Positions 1 to 5,790 of a stretch of DNA of 9,339 bases are shown one piece after another. The notes below the pieces were generated by a model, which did no database searches, was not told the origin of the DNA, and was given only the letters and a program-made list of their open reading frames with translations. The position numbers were made by a program, and so were the translations under genes. Location of the stretch: contig DATHDP010000126.1 of assembly GCA_035318985.1 (NCBI GenBank), positions 1-9,339 on the forward strand. Reading direction: 5' to 3'. The DNA is from VBAS01 sp035318985. GTDB lineage: Bacteria; Bacteroidota; Bacteroidia; Chitinophagales; Chitinophagaceae. How positions within the stretch are numbered: the first letter of the stretch is position 1; each line of letters starts with the position of its first letter.

Positions 1-80
1 CAACAGAAGTCCAATAGAATTACAGGAGTTGGTAACATAACATCAACCTACAAATTTCTATACCCTTCAAAATAATGTGC

Positions 81-88
81 TATTTTCG
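81..88 (+). promoter_or_regulatory. possible -7 box upstream of the universal stress gene
   Basis: TATTTTCG matches the Bacteroidota -7 consensus TAnnTTTG at seven of eight positions, 38 bases before the ATG at 127. No convincing -33 TTTG lies at the expected distance upstream. The rest of positions 1-126 shows no gene on either strand. This is a weak single-motif call. Confidence 0.3.
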
Positions 89-126
89 GCCCGCATTTTT
101 GAAACGAACAAACTAAACCAAGATTC

Positions 127-912
127 ATGAAGACAGTGATCATTCCTGTTGATTTTTCTGAAACTGCATTAAACGCTGCCCGCTATGCTGCTGAAATGTT
201 AAGCGGAAGTTCTAACACAAATATTATTCTTTATAATCTTTATCGTCACGATAATGAATATGAAATGTCAGGCGCATATCTTGAAAGTCTGAAAGAGGAA
301 TTGCTAAGAAAAGGTGATAAAGAAATCGAATGTGTTCGTGAAAAAGGAAATGATGTTGTTGATTCATTGGAAAGACTGGCTTACCAGAAATCCGCCACAC
401 TGATCGTGATGGGGATCACCGGTAAATCACCTGTGAAGCAGGCATTGATAGGCAGTAATACATTGAAGATCGCAATGCGTGATGTATGCCCGGTGTTAAT
501 AGTACCGGCGCAAGCTGCGTTTAAAGGGATCAATAATGTGGCTCTCGCTTCTGATTTTAAAAATGTTGAAGAGATAACTCCAGTTACATACCTGAAAGCC
601 GTGCTTGATTTCTTTAAACCCAATCTGCATATTGTAAATGTGAACAGCGAGATACATGTGGCGCTTAATGAAGAGTTGAAAGAAGAAAGAGCATGGTTGG
701 CAGAACAATTCGCAGAATATAATCCCGAGTTTTATTTTATTACCACTTTTGATTTTGAGGAAACGATTGAACAATTCGTTCAGGATAAAAATATTGATAT
801 CGTCATCAATGTTCCCCGCAACCATAGTTTTTATGATTCTGTTTTCAAGCATAGTTCTACCAAGAAGCTTGCTTTTCATAGTTCTATACCGGTACTGGCA
901 GCACATGAATAA
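127..912 (+). CDS. tandem-domain universal stress protein (UspA family)
   Basis: This 261-residue protein holds two Usp alpha/beta domains in tandem, roughly residues 1-127 and 134-260. The first opens with the typical strand and loop VIIPVDFSETALNAARYA. It carries an intact ATP-binding signature G-2X-G-9X-G-S: G96, G99, G109 and S110. The second domain keeps the Usp start (VALASDF, 138-144) and end (IPVLAAH, 254-260), but the glycine signature is replaced by a glycine-free stretch around residues 229-243, so probably only the first domain binds nucleotide. Tandem Usp proteins of about 270-280 residues are common in Bacteroidota and are cytoplasmic stress or starvation responders of mostly unknown mechanism. 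The gene stands alone, with a palindrome-rich spacer downstream. The family call is firm and the specific role unknown. Confidence 0.93.
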   Translation: MKTVIIPVDFSETALNAARYAAEMLSGSSNTNIILYNLYRHDNEYEMSGAYLESLKEELLRKGDKEIECVREKGNDVVDSLERLAYQKSATLIVMGITGKSPVKQALIGSNTLKIAMRDVCPVLIVPAQAAFKGINNVALASDFKNVEEITPVTYLKAVLDFFKPNLHIVNVNSEIHVALNEELKEERAWLAEQFAEYNPEFYFITTFDFEETIEQFVQDKNIDIVINVPRNHSFYDSVFKHSSTKKLAFHSSIPVLAAHE

Positions 913-930
913 ATTTTGAATCCTTTGATA

Positions 931-1090
931 GGCGACTCCTATGGAGTCACTTTCTGGTTAAAATTATTTTCTATAAAGAGGTTGCCCCTATGGGCAATGC
1001 TTGTAAATGTCATATATCATAGCTCCGTAGGAGCTTCGTGTTTATAATAAAAGTTATACAATTAAGAATGAACTCCGTAGGAGTTCCCTG
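931..1090. repeat. cluster of four covarying palindromes (CTCCgtaGGAG type)
   Basis: There are four inverted repeats about 40-50 bases apart. (A) 934-948 has arms GACTCC/GGAGTC around TAT. (B) 982-997 has arms TTGCCC/GGGCAA around CTAT. (C) 1021-1035 has arms AGCTCC/GGAGCT around GTA. (D) 1070-1086 has arms GAACTCC/GGAGTTC around GTA. The outer arm bases differ between copies but always stay complementary, while the core YCC..GGR is kept. Each palindrome is followed by a similar A/T-rich start (CTGGTTAAAAT, CTTGTAAATG, CGTGTTTATAA, CCTGTAAAATA). This indicates a dispersed structured repeat rather than chance. Similar CTCCNNNGGAG clusters are familiar to me from Bacteroidota intergenic DNA, but I know no established function. 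Confidence 0.8.
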
Positions 1091-1148
1091 TAAAATAAGT
1101 AACACTCTTATCTACTAACACCTATTAGGTTATCCGGCCTTGTTTTTT

Positions 1149-1156
1149 TAGCTTTG
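1149..1156 (+). promoter_or_regulatory. candidate -7 box of the arginase gene
   Basis: TAGCTTTG is an exact match to TAnnTTTG. It lies 115 bases before the arginase ATG at 1272 and just after the palindrome cluster. The -33 region is poor (TTAGG near 1125-1129 instead of TTTG), so the call rests on one box. Confidence 0.45.
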
Positions 1157-1271
1157 CCGTTCCTGAAAAATCGATTGCTGCATCATTTTTTGCCGCGTTA
1201 CTTTACTCCTGATAACTATCGGGATGGCTCATCTTCACAGATTTTTGGGTGCAGGAAAAGAAATAAATTTT

Positions 1272-2219
1272 ATGAGGAATATCAAGCTGATCGAAGTACC
1301 ATCAGAGATCGGTGCCGGCACCCGTGGCGCCAGTCTTGGAGTGGAAGCTATTAAGGTTGCCGCTATGGATTTTATGAGTAACTTTTTTATTCACTTTCCA
1401 TCGGAAAGAATTCCGAACGAAAATAAATTGTTGTATGAGCCAATAGAGTCCCCTTACGCAAAAAGGGTAAAGGGAGTTTATTCCATGTACGAAAAAGTAA
1501 GTAAATCTGTTTCTGAAACTCTTAAGAATAATTTTTTTCCCGTTGTTATCAGTGGCGATCATAGTATTGCAGGTGCAACAATTGCCGGGATAAAGATGGC
1601 AAAACCAAAAAGCAAACTAGGAGTAATTTGGATCGATGCACATGCTGACTTACATACACCCTATACTACGCCATCCGGAAATCTTCATGGTATGCCGCTT
1701 GCGATCACACTCGGCGAAGACAATAAAGATTGTGCTGTCCATAAACTTGATGATGAAACAAAATCTTATTGGGAAAAATTAAAGCACATTGGCAAGATTT
1801 CTCCAAAAGTTTTGCCTGAAGATGTAGTGCTGATCTCAGCAAGAGATTATGAGAAAGAAGAGAAGTATGTGATCGATAAGCATAATATCAAACTGATCTC
1901 AACAAAGGAGGTGCGGATGAAAGGACCGGAGAATATTGTTCGTTTAATTACCCGTCACCTGGATGACTGCACTGATATCTATATAAGTTTTGATGTTGAC
2001 TCTCTTGATTCTTCTATTTCAAGAGGTACAGGAACGCCAGTGGGAAATGGTTTAAGAGAAAGAGAAGTGGAAGACCTGATCAGTAAGTTCATGCACAACC
2101 GAAAAGTTTGTTGTTTTGAAATAACAGAAGTGAACCCCACTCTTGATAAAGAGAACCTGATGGCCGAAATTGCATTCAATATTCTGCAAAGAAGTGTGAA
2201 TGTATTAATGATGAATTAA
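1272..2219 (+). CDS. rocF: arginase (ureohydrolase family)
   Basis: This predicted 315-residue cytosolic Mn-dependent ureohydrolase should hydrolyse L-arginine to ornithine and urea. All metal ligands are visible: H97 in SGDHSI, D122/H124/D126 in IDAHAD, and D241/D243 in SFDVDSLD. The SGNLHGMP stretch (135-142) and the glutamate E286 in EITEVNP match arginase active-site motifs and favour arginase over agmatinase or formiminoglutamase. An in-frame ATG at 1224 would add 16 residues unlike any arginase N-terminus. I therefore start at 1272, where the protein opens MRNIKLIEVPSEIGAG as family members do. No other arginine-catabolism gene adjoins it. The DUF1684 gene follows after 31 bases and may be co-transcribed. 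The family is certain; arginine as the substrate is an inference from motifs. Confidence 0.92.
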   Translation: MRNIKLIEVPSEIGAGTRGASLGVEAIKVAAMDFMSNFFIHFPSERIPNENKLLYEPIESPYAKRVKGVYSMYEKVSKSVSETLKNNFFPVVISGDHSIAGATIAGIKMAKPKSKLGVIWIDAHADLHTPYTTPSGNLHGMPLAITLGEDNKDCAVHKLDDETKSYWEKLKHIGKISPKVLPEDVVLISARDYEKEEKYVIDKHNIKLISTKEVRMKGPENIVRLITRHLDDCTDIYISFDVDSLDSSISRGTGTPVGNGLREREVEDLISKFMHNRKVCCFEITEVNPTLDKENLMAEIAFNILQRSVNVLMMN

Positions 2220-2250
2220 AACCACGATTTACAGGATTTAAAAGAGGATT

Positions 2251-2844
2251 ATGAGGATATTATTGATACTTGTCTGTTATTTTTTTCCTACTATTTCTTT
2301 TGCACAAAACAAAACATATAAAGATTCAGTTGATTCGTATTTTAAGAAATATGTGAAGGAACATGAAGTTGTTTCCAGAAAAGATAAAGAGTTCATGTCT
2401 TTTTTTGCAGTTAATGAAAAATACAGGATGACTTGCAGGTTTGAAAGAACTATGAACTCACCATGGTTCAGAATGGAAAGTTCGGGTCCGATAAAAAAGA
2501 ACTACCGGGTTTATGGAATAATTCATTTTACAATTAATGATACAGTTGTTGCATTAAACATCTATCAAAGCCAGGACCTGATGACAACGAAGGAATATAA
2601 GGATCATTTATTTATTCCATTTACAGATGCTACATCAGGCGAAGAAACTTATGAAAGTGGACGATATATTGACCTGGAAATAAAAGACATTACCAATGAA
2701 AACGTGCTGATCGATTTTAATAAAGCGTATAATCCTTATTGTGCTTATGTGAGTGGTAAATATAATTGCCCCATCCCTCCTATTGAAAATCGATTAACAG
2801 TTGCTATTCGTGCAGGAGAAAAATCTTTTGGAAAGCATCATTGA
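2251..2844 (+). CDS. secreted DUF1684 family protein
   Basis: This 197-residue protein has an N-terminal signal peptide of about 18 residues (hydrophobic LLILVCYFFPTISFA, then Q19), so it is probably periplasmic. The body shows the DUF1684 hallmarks: YRVYGIIHFTIN (85-96), a region near 118-139 containing FIPFTDATSGEETYESGRY, DFNKAYNPYCAY (155-166), and YNCPIPPIENRL (171-182), ending AIRAGEKSF. C164 and C173 lie in the most conserved part. The family's biochemical function is not established. AGAGG five bases before the ATG is a plausible ribosome binding site. Its stop codon directly abuts the stop of the opposite-strand SDR gene. The family call is confident and the function unknown. Confidence 0.88.
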   Translation: MRILLILVCYFFPTISFAQNKTYKDSVDSYFKKYVKEHEVVSRKDKEFMSFFAVNEKYRMTCRFERTMNSPWFRMESSGPIKKNYRVYGIIHFTINDTVVALNIYQSQDLMTTKEYKDHLFIPFTDATSGEETYESGRYIDLEIKDITNENVLIDFNKAYNPYCAYVSGKYNCPIPPIENRLTVAIRAGEKSFGKHH

Positions 2845-3732
2845 TCAACTGAAAGTTTTTTTTAATCCTTCTTCAAAACTTATCGGCTCATATCCTAATT
2901 TTTCTCTTGCCTTATCAATTATGAAACCCGTTTTCAAGGGCCTTTTTGCCGGCTGGTTAAAATTCGCGGCAGTAACTTTTTTTATTATCGAACTATCGAG
3001 ATTAAGATGCTCTGCAGTTTTAATTGTCATTTGATAAGGAGTCAAAACATCTTTTCCGGATAAATGAAAAACTCCTGTTGCTTTTTTCTCAATAATAGAA
3101 ACAATTCCTTTTGCAAGGTCTTCGACATAGGTTGGTGTTCTTACCTGATCATCAAAAACACTGTACTCCTCTCCTTTCTCCAATTTTTCTCTTACAATTT
3201 TTAAGATGTTACTATGCCCTGAATGATTTTTCCCATAAACCAAAACTGTTCTTACGATCGCCCAGTCATGTTCATATTCCTTTACTGCTTCTTCCGCTTC
3301 CAGTTTAGTGCGACCATAATAATTAACTGGTCCCACAGCATCCTCTTCTTTATACATTCCTCTTTCACCATCAAAAACAAAGTCTGTTGAAAGAAAAACA
3401 AAAAAGCTTTTCAGATCTTCTGAATTAATTAATAATTGCACAGTGCCTTCTACATTTACCAAATATGCCTTCATTTGATCCTTCTCGCATTCATCGGGTT
3501 TGCTCATTGCACCCGAATGAATCACGACATCTGGTTTTATTTTTTCAAAAACATCATGAATAGAAAATGGATCAGTAAAATCCATTGTAACCCATTGAAA
3601 ATTTAAATCGTGAGTAAAAGGCAAGCGACATTCACCCTTACCGGTAGCAATAACTGAATATTTTTTTGCGAGTAATTGTTCTGCAATATAATAGCCGAGA
3701 AATCCATTGGCGCCGGTAATAAGAATTTTCAT
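2845..3732 (-). CDS. RmlD-like NAD(P)-dependent sugar-nucleotide reductase/epimerase (extended SDR)
   Basis: This 295-residue cytosolic Rossmann protein begins MKILITGANGFLG with the TGxxGxxG dinucleotide-binding motif (G7, G10, G13). S115-T116-D117 and Y139-x3-K143 (YGRTK) form the SDR catalytic set. The motifs STDFVFDG, DECE...AYLVNVEGT (80-97), RTPTYVEDLAKGI (198-210) and the late PAKRP resemble the RmlD branch (dTDP-4-dehydrorhamnose reductase type). No rmlABC genes are adjacent, so the substrate is open. The frame extends 18 codons upstream to 3786, but that extension is unlike SDR N-termini and would run through the promoter box, so I start at 3732. The gene converges on the DUF1684 gene and is divergent from tRNA-Arg. 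The family is sure and the substrate unknown. Confidence 0.9.
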   Translation of the reverse strand: MKILITGANGFLGYYIAEQLLAKKYSVIATGKGECRLPFTHDLNFQWVTMDFTDPFSIHDVFEKIKPDVVIHSGAMSKPDECEKDQMKAYLVNVEGTVQLLINSEDLKSFFVFLSTDFVFDGERGMYKEEDAVGPVNYYGRTKLEAEEAVKEYEHDWAIVRTVLVYGKNHSGHSNILKIVREKLEKGEEYSVFDDQVRTPTYVEDLAKGIVSIIEKKATGVFHLSGKDVLTPYQMTIKTAEHLNLDSSIIKKVTAANFNQPAKRPLKTGFIIDKAREKLGYEPISFEEGLKKTFS

Positions 3733-3751
3733 GCAGCAAATATAGGCTGCA
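3732..3751 (-). promoter_or_regulatory. SDR gene -7 box inside a 6-8-6 inverted repeat
   Basis: On the minus strand TATATTTG (3744 down to 3737) exactly matches TAnnTTTG and ends four bases before the ATG (3732-3730). If transcription starts at the usual distance, the mRNA would begin at or next to the start codon. The box lies between perfect arms TGCAGC (3732-3737) and GCTGCA (3746-3751), which overlap the last bases of the box and the first base of the start codon. This could be an operator or chance. No clear -33 TTTG is present. Confidence 0.5.
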
Positions 3752-3762
3752 CTAAAATCATG

Positions 3763-3787
3763 AATGCCTTTTGGCACACAAGGCATT
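3763..3787. repeat. inverted repeat between the SDR and tRNA promoters
   Basis: Perfect 8-bp arms AATGCCTT (3763-3770) and AAGGCATT (3780-3787) flank the nine-base spacer TTGGCACAC. The element sits in the divergent intergenic region and includes the likely -33 element of the tRNA promoter (TTTTG, 3769-3773). An operator-like role is possible. It is not positioned as a terminator for any visible gene. Confidence 0.5.
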
Positions 3788-3801
3788 TTGTCTTATTTTT
3801 G
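3769..3801 (+). promoter_or_regulatory. tRNA-Arg promoter (-33 TTTTG / -7 TATTTTTG)
   Basis: TTTTG (3769-3773) and TATTTTTG (3794-3801) are separated by 20 bases, matching the Bacteroidota sigma-ABfr pattern. The -7 box ends nine bases before the mature tRNA, giving a very short 5' leader. Confidence 0.65.
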
Positions 3802-3810
3802 CCGTCCGCC

Positions 3811-3884
3811 GGCTGCGTAGCTCAACTGAATAGAGCATCTGACTACGGATCAGAAGGTTTTAGGTTTGAATCCTAACGCGGTCA
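3811..3884 (+). tRNA. tRNA-Arg (anticodon ACG)
   Basis: A complete 74-base cloverleaf is present. The acceptor stem GGCTGCG pairs with CGCGGTC (3877-3883, two G-U pairs). The D arm is GCTC/GAGC. The anticodon stem TCTGA/TCAGA encloses loop CTACGGA, whose anticodon ACG (3845-3847) reads CGN arginine codons once A34 is deaminated to inosine. The variable region is AGGTT. The T arm TTAGG/CCTAA has loop TTTGAAT. The discriminator is A3884. CCA is not encoded and must be added. T-loop position 56 is T and D-loop position 19 is A, replacing the near-universal G19-C56 contact with an A-U pair. A rho-independent terminator follows, so this is a single-gene transcript. Confidence 0.96.
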
Positions 3885-3894
3885 CAGCCATAGG

Positions 3895-3926
3895 AAAGGG
3901 TTTCAGCGAATTGAGACCCTTTTTTT
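3895..3926 (+). terminator. rho-independent terminator after tRNA-Arg
   Basis: A ten-pair stem, AAAGGGTTTC with GAGACCCTTT (one G-U), closes the eight-base loop AGCGAATT. A run of seven T (3920-3926) overlaps the stem end. It starts 11 bases after the tRNA. Confidence 0.9.
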
Positions 3927-4094
3927 ATTAATTTGACTCCAACACGTTTCCGCCATTTATTCTTTCTAAGGAATTAAAAATTAATAAGAGAAAAAATAAA
4001 TGGGTCAACAAAAGCGACATGTTAATGGCTATAAGAAGGCATGTTATTTTTAATAGCTTCCCCGCAATTCTAATGTAGATCTCTGCCAGTTGAG

Positions 4095-4778
4095 TTACAA
4101 ATTTGTTAAGTACTGGAATAGCTTTTCAATATCTTCTGGTTTATTAAAATCAACATTATTTTCTTTTAGATACGTAGTAACTGCTCCCTCTTGTTTTGAA
4201 TACAGGCGCAATATGTTTTTTTTATTAGCCAAAACAAAGTGGTTGTATTTATCTCCAAAATAATACTCTGTTTTTTTTGTTAGTGTAACGTCTTCCCTTG
4301 GAGTCAGATTGTAATTTTTATGATCGATGGTCAATGAGCTATAACTATCTATTGCAGATGTAGTGCTTGCCGTATTATATGCGCCTATCTTATATTTGCC
4401 TGACATCTTGAGCGTTTTTTTTGCGGCAAGCTTTATTGTATTGTTGTCTTTTATAAGTTTTACGTAGCCATTGTCATAATAAAACAGATCATTGCTAATG
4501 CGAATAAACTTGATCGTTCCGGGATAGGCAATATTGAGTGTGTCGCCTTTAAGATCTATAAAATGCATTTCATCTAAAAACCTGCTGTAATTCAACCTGG
4601 CTGATGAACTATCACCGAGTTTAAAAAAAACTTTACCATAAACAAATTGTGGATACTCATACAGGTCTGTAACTGAAACAGACTCATTAAAGCTAGTTCC
4701 CGCTTTGATGATAATAGTGCTATCCTGTGCATATGCGCTACAGCAGCAAACGAGTAAAATTAGGGGCAGCATTCTCAT
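4095..4778 (-). CDS. secreted protein of unknown function, 227 residues
   Basis: The protein has a signal peptide (MRMLPLILLVCCCSAYA, cleavage probably after A17, before QDS). The cysteine run does not form a good lipobox, so a soluble periplasmic or exported protein is more likely than a lipoprotein. The body is beta-rich. VYGKVFFKLGDSSSARLNY (47-64), then EMHFIDLKGDTLNIAYPGTI (70-89) and FYYDNGYVKLI (99-109), read like repeated beta hairpins. A later SAIDSYSSLTI motif (141-151) is one I associate with hypothetical proteins of Chitinophagaceae. I do not recognise a named domain. It lies 67 bases downstream of the DUF3943 gene on the same strand and may share its transcript. Coding status is well supported; function is unknown. 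Confidence 0.8.
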   Translation of the reverse strand: MRMLPLILLVCCCSAYAQDSTIIIKAGTSFNESVSVTDLYEYPQFVYGKVFFKLGDSSSARLNYSRFLDEMHFIDLKGDTLNIAYPGTIKFIRISNDLFYYDNGYVKLIKDNNTIKLAAKKTLKMSGKYKIGAYNTASTTSAIDSYSSLTIDHKNYNLTPREDVTLTKKTEYYFGDKYNHFVLANKKNILRLYSKQEGAVTTYLKENNVDFNKPEDIEKLFQYLTNL

Positions 4779-4845
4779 AATTTAAAGCTTGCGACTATAA
4801 AGTTAACAAGAAATGCCTGGTCTAAATTTCGGGAGTTGTGTTTTA

Positions 4846-5643
4846 TTAAAACAATTGTTTTTGTCTTACGGGATTGAATCGGGGCCCAAACCCATTGTTC
4901 ATAACAAACAATGGATTGAAAATTATTACAAAAACTTTTTCAAAAAAGTTAAACCCGTTTCTGCGCATGTTCATTGTAAGCTGGTGTACTGATTCACCCA
5001 ATATTGCTCCAGCTATAGGTGTAACAATAAGATCTTGTGTACTTGGTTTTTCCGCCGTTGCTTCAATAAAGTATTCCCAAATAAATGACTGGGCAGTTGC
5101 AAAAAGAAAAGAATGGAATATGCTTGCATTCTGACTTCTTAATGAATTATAATAATAAGATCCTGCAACTGGGTGGCCGATATAGTTCAATTGCCAATCA
5201 TCGTCATCCCAAACAGGTGGAGTTGAAAGTGACCGCTTAACATTGCGCCAGGCATCCTGTGCCCAATCAGCAGACCATCCGGTTACTTCTTTAGGCGAAA
5301 GCATCAAAACAGTCATCCCAAACAATTCAGCACCTCCAATGAAGAGTTCAGCACGCCCAACTTTTTTCCATATCCCAACATTCTGATTTCGTAAAAATGG
5401 CGTAGTGGGTGGCTTTGGCAAAAAAGTGTCAGGAATATTTATTGAGGTTATTTTTAAATTCTGATCATATGCAGGAAAAGATCCTGCTTTTGTTTTACTG
5501 TCTATTTTTTGAGAAATAGAAAGTTCTTGCCTGGAATAAGACTCATCAACTTCTTTTTCCTGTGCATGTAATATTATATTTAGAAAAGTGGATAAAGCAA
5601 ATACAGTAAGTTTTACCCATGATCCGCTAATGATCTTTCTCAT
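4846..5643 (-). CDS. DUF3943 domain envelope protein
   Basis: This 265-residue protein has a signal peptide (hydrophobic residues 10-26, cleavage near HA-QEK at 27/28) and a low-complexity linker to about residue 85. The C-terminal two thirds carry the DUF3943 pattern: WDDDDWQLNYIGHPVAGSYY (145-164), then SFLFATAQSFIWEYFIEA (178-195), EKPSTQDLIVTPIAGAILGE (198-217), and a final GFGPRFNP. Alternating hydrophobic stretches at 100-115, 175-190, 206-216 and 237-248 suggest outer- or inner-membrane association. The family is widespread in Bacteroidota and has no established function. It is followed by the secreted 227-residue protein; 147 bases separate it from the upstream oxidoreductase gene, so it may have its own promoter. 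The domain call is fairly confident. Confidence 0.85.
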   Translation of the reverse strand: MRKIISGSWVKLTVFALSTFLNIILHAQEKEVDESYSRQELSISQKIDSKTKAGSFPAYDQNLKITSINIPDTFLPKPPTTPFLRNQNVGIWKKVGRAELFIGGAELFGMTVLMLSPKEVTGWSADWAQDAWRNVKRSLSTPPVWDDDDWQLNYIGHPVAGSYYYNSLRSQNASIFHSFLFATAQSFIWEYFIEATAEKPSTQDLIVTPIAGAILGESVHQLTMNMRRNGFNFFEKVFVIIFNPLFVMNNGFGPRFNPVRQKQLF

Positions 5644-5790
5644 ACTTAGAAGTTCCTGGTATTGAATTGCAAATCATGTGCTAACCAATCACAAACGGAA
5701 CATAAGAGAATTGTAACTGATGCTTACATTTTTTGTAGATGATTGTCCACAAAAAAAAACTCACATTTAAACCGGTAGAGTAGGTCGACT

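Larger units (their letters stand above)
913..1271. other. gene-free spacer with palindromic repeats and a candidate promoter
   Basis: I see no credible coding region in these 359 bases. The + strand reading frames at 1154-1354 and 1224-1271 give peptides without family resemblance ahead of the arginase start. The left half (931-1090) holds four short palindromes described separately. The right half carries a TAGCTTTG promoter-like box at 1149-1156 and an apparent leader of about 110 bases for the arginase gene. No classical T-tailed terminator follows the universal stress gene, so the palindromes may serve as 3' end structures. Confidence 0.7.

Noticed and set aside
496..906. Minus-strand open frame of 136 codons opposite the universal stress gene
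   Set aside because: It is antisense to a clear Usp protein and its translation shows no family resemblance.
1154..1354. Plus-strand 66-codon frame at the arginase 5' end
   Set aside because: It overlaps the arginase start in another frame, has an unremarkable sequence, and would start inside the likely promoter box.
2220..2250. Degenerate GGATT repeats (acaGGATTtaaaagaGGATTatgaGGATa) before the DUF1684 gene
   Set aside because: They are short, imperfect and overlap the ribosome binding site and start codon. Similar motifs are common in AT-rich Bacteroidota DNA, so they are not listed as a repeat element.
3676..3876. Plus-strand 66-codon frame running through tRNA-Arg
   Set aside because: It is antisense to the SDR start and continues into a complete tRNA, so it is not coding.
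4018..4060. Direct CATGTTA repeats and a weak GGCTAT/ATAGCT stem between the tRNA terminator and the 227-residue gene
   Set aside because: The match is only seven bases and the stem has a 20-base loop. Both are within chance expectation for AT-rich DNA.
4848..4861. AAAACAATTGTTTT palindrome at the end of the DUF3943 gene as a terminator
   Set aside because: It has no loop, consists almost only of A/T, and lies inside the coding end. A stable RNA hairpin is unlikely.
5751..5759. Run of nine A (T on the minus strand) after the oxidoreductase gene as a rho-independent terminator
   Set aside because: I found no convincing GC-rich stem immediately before the tract on the minus strand.
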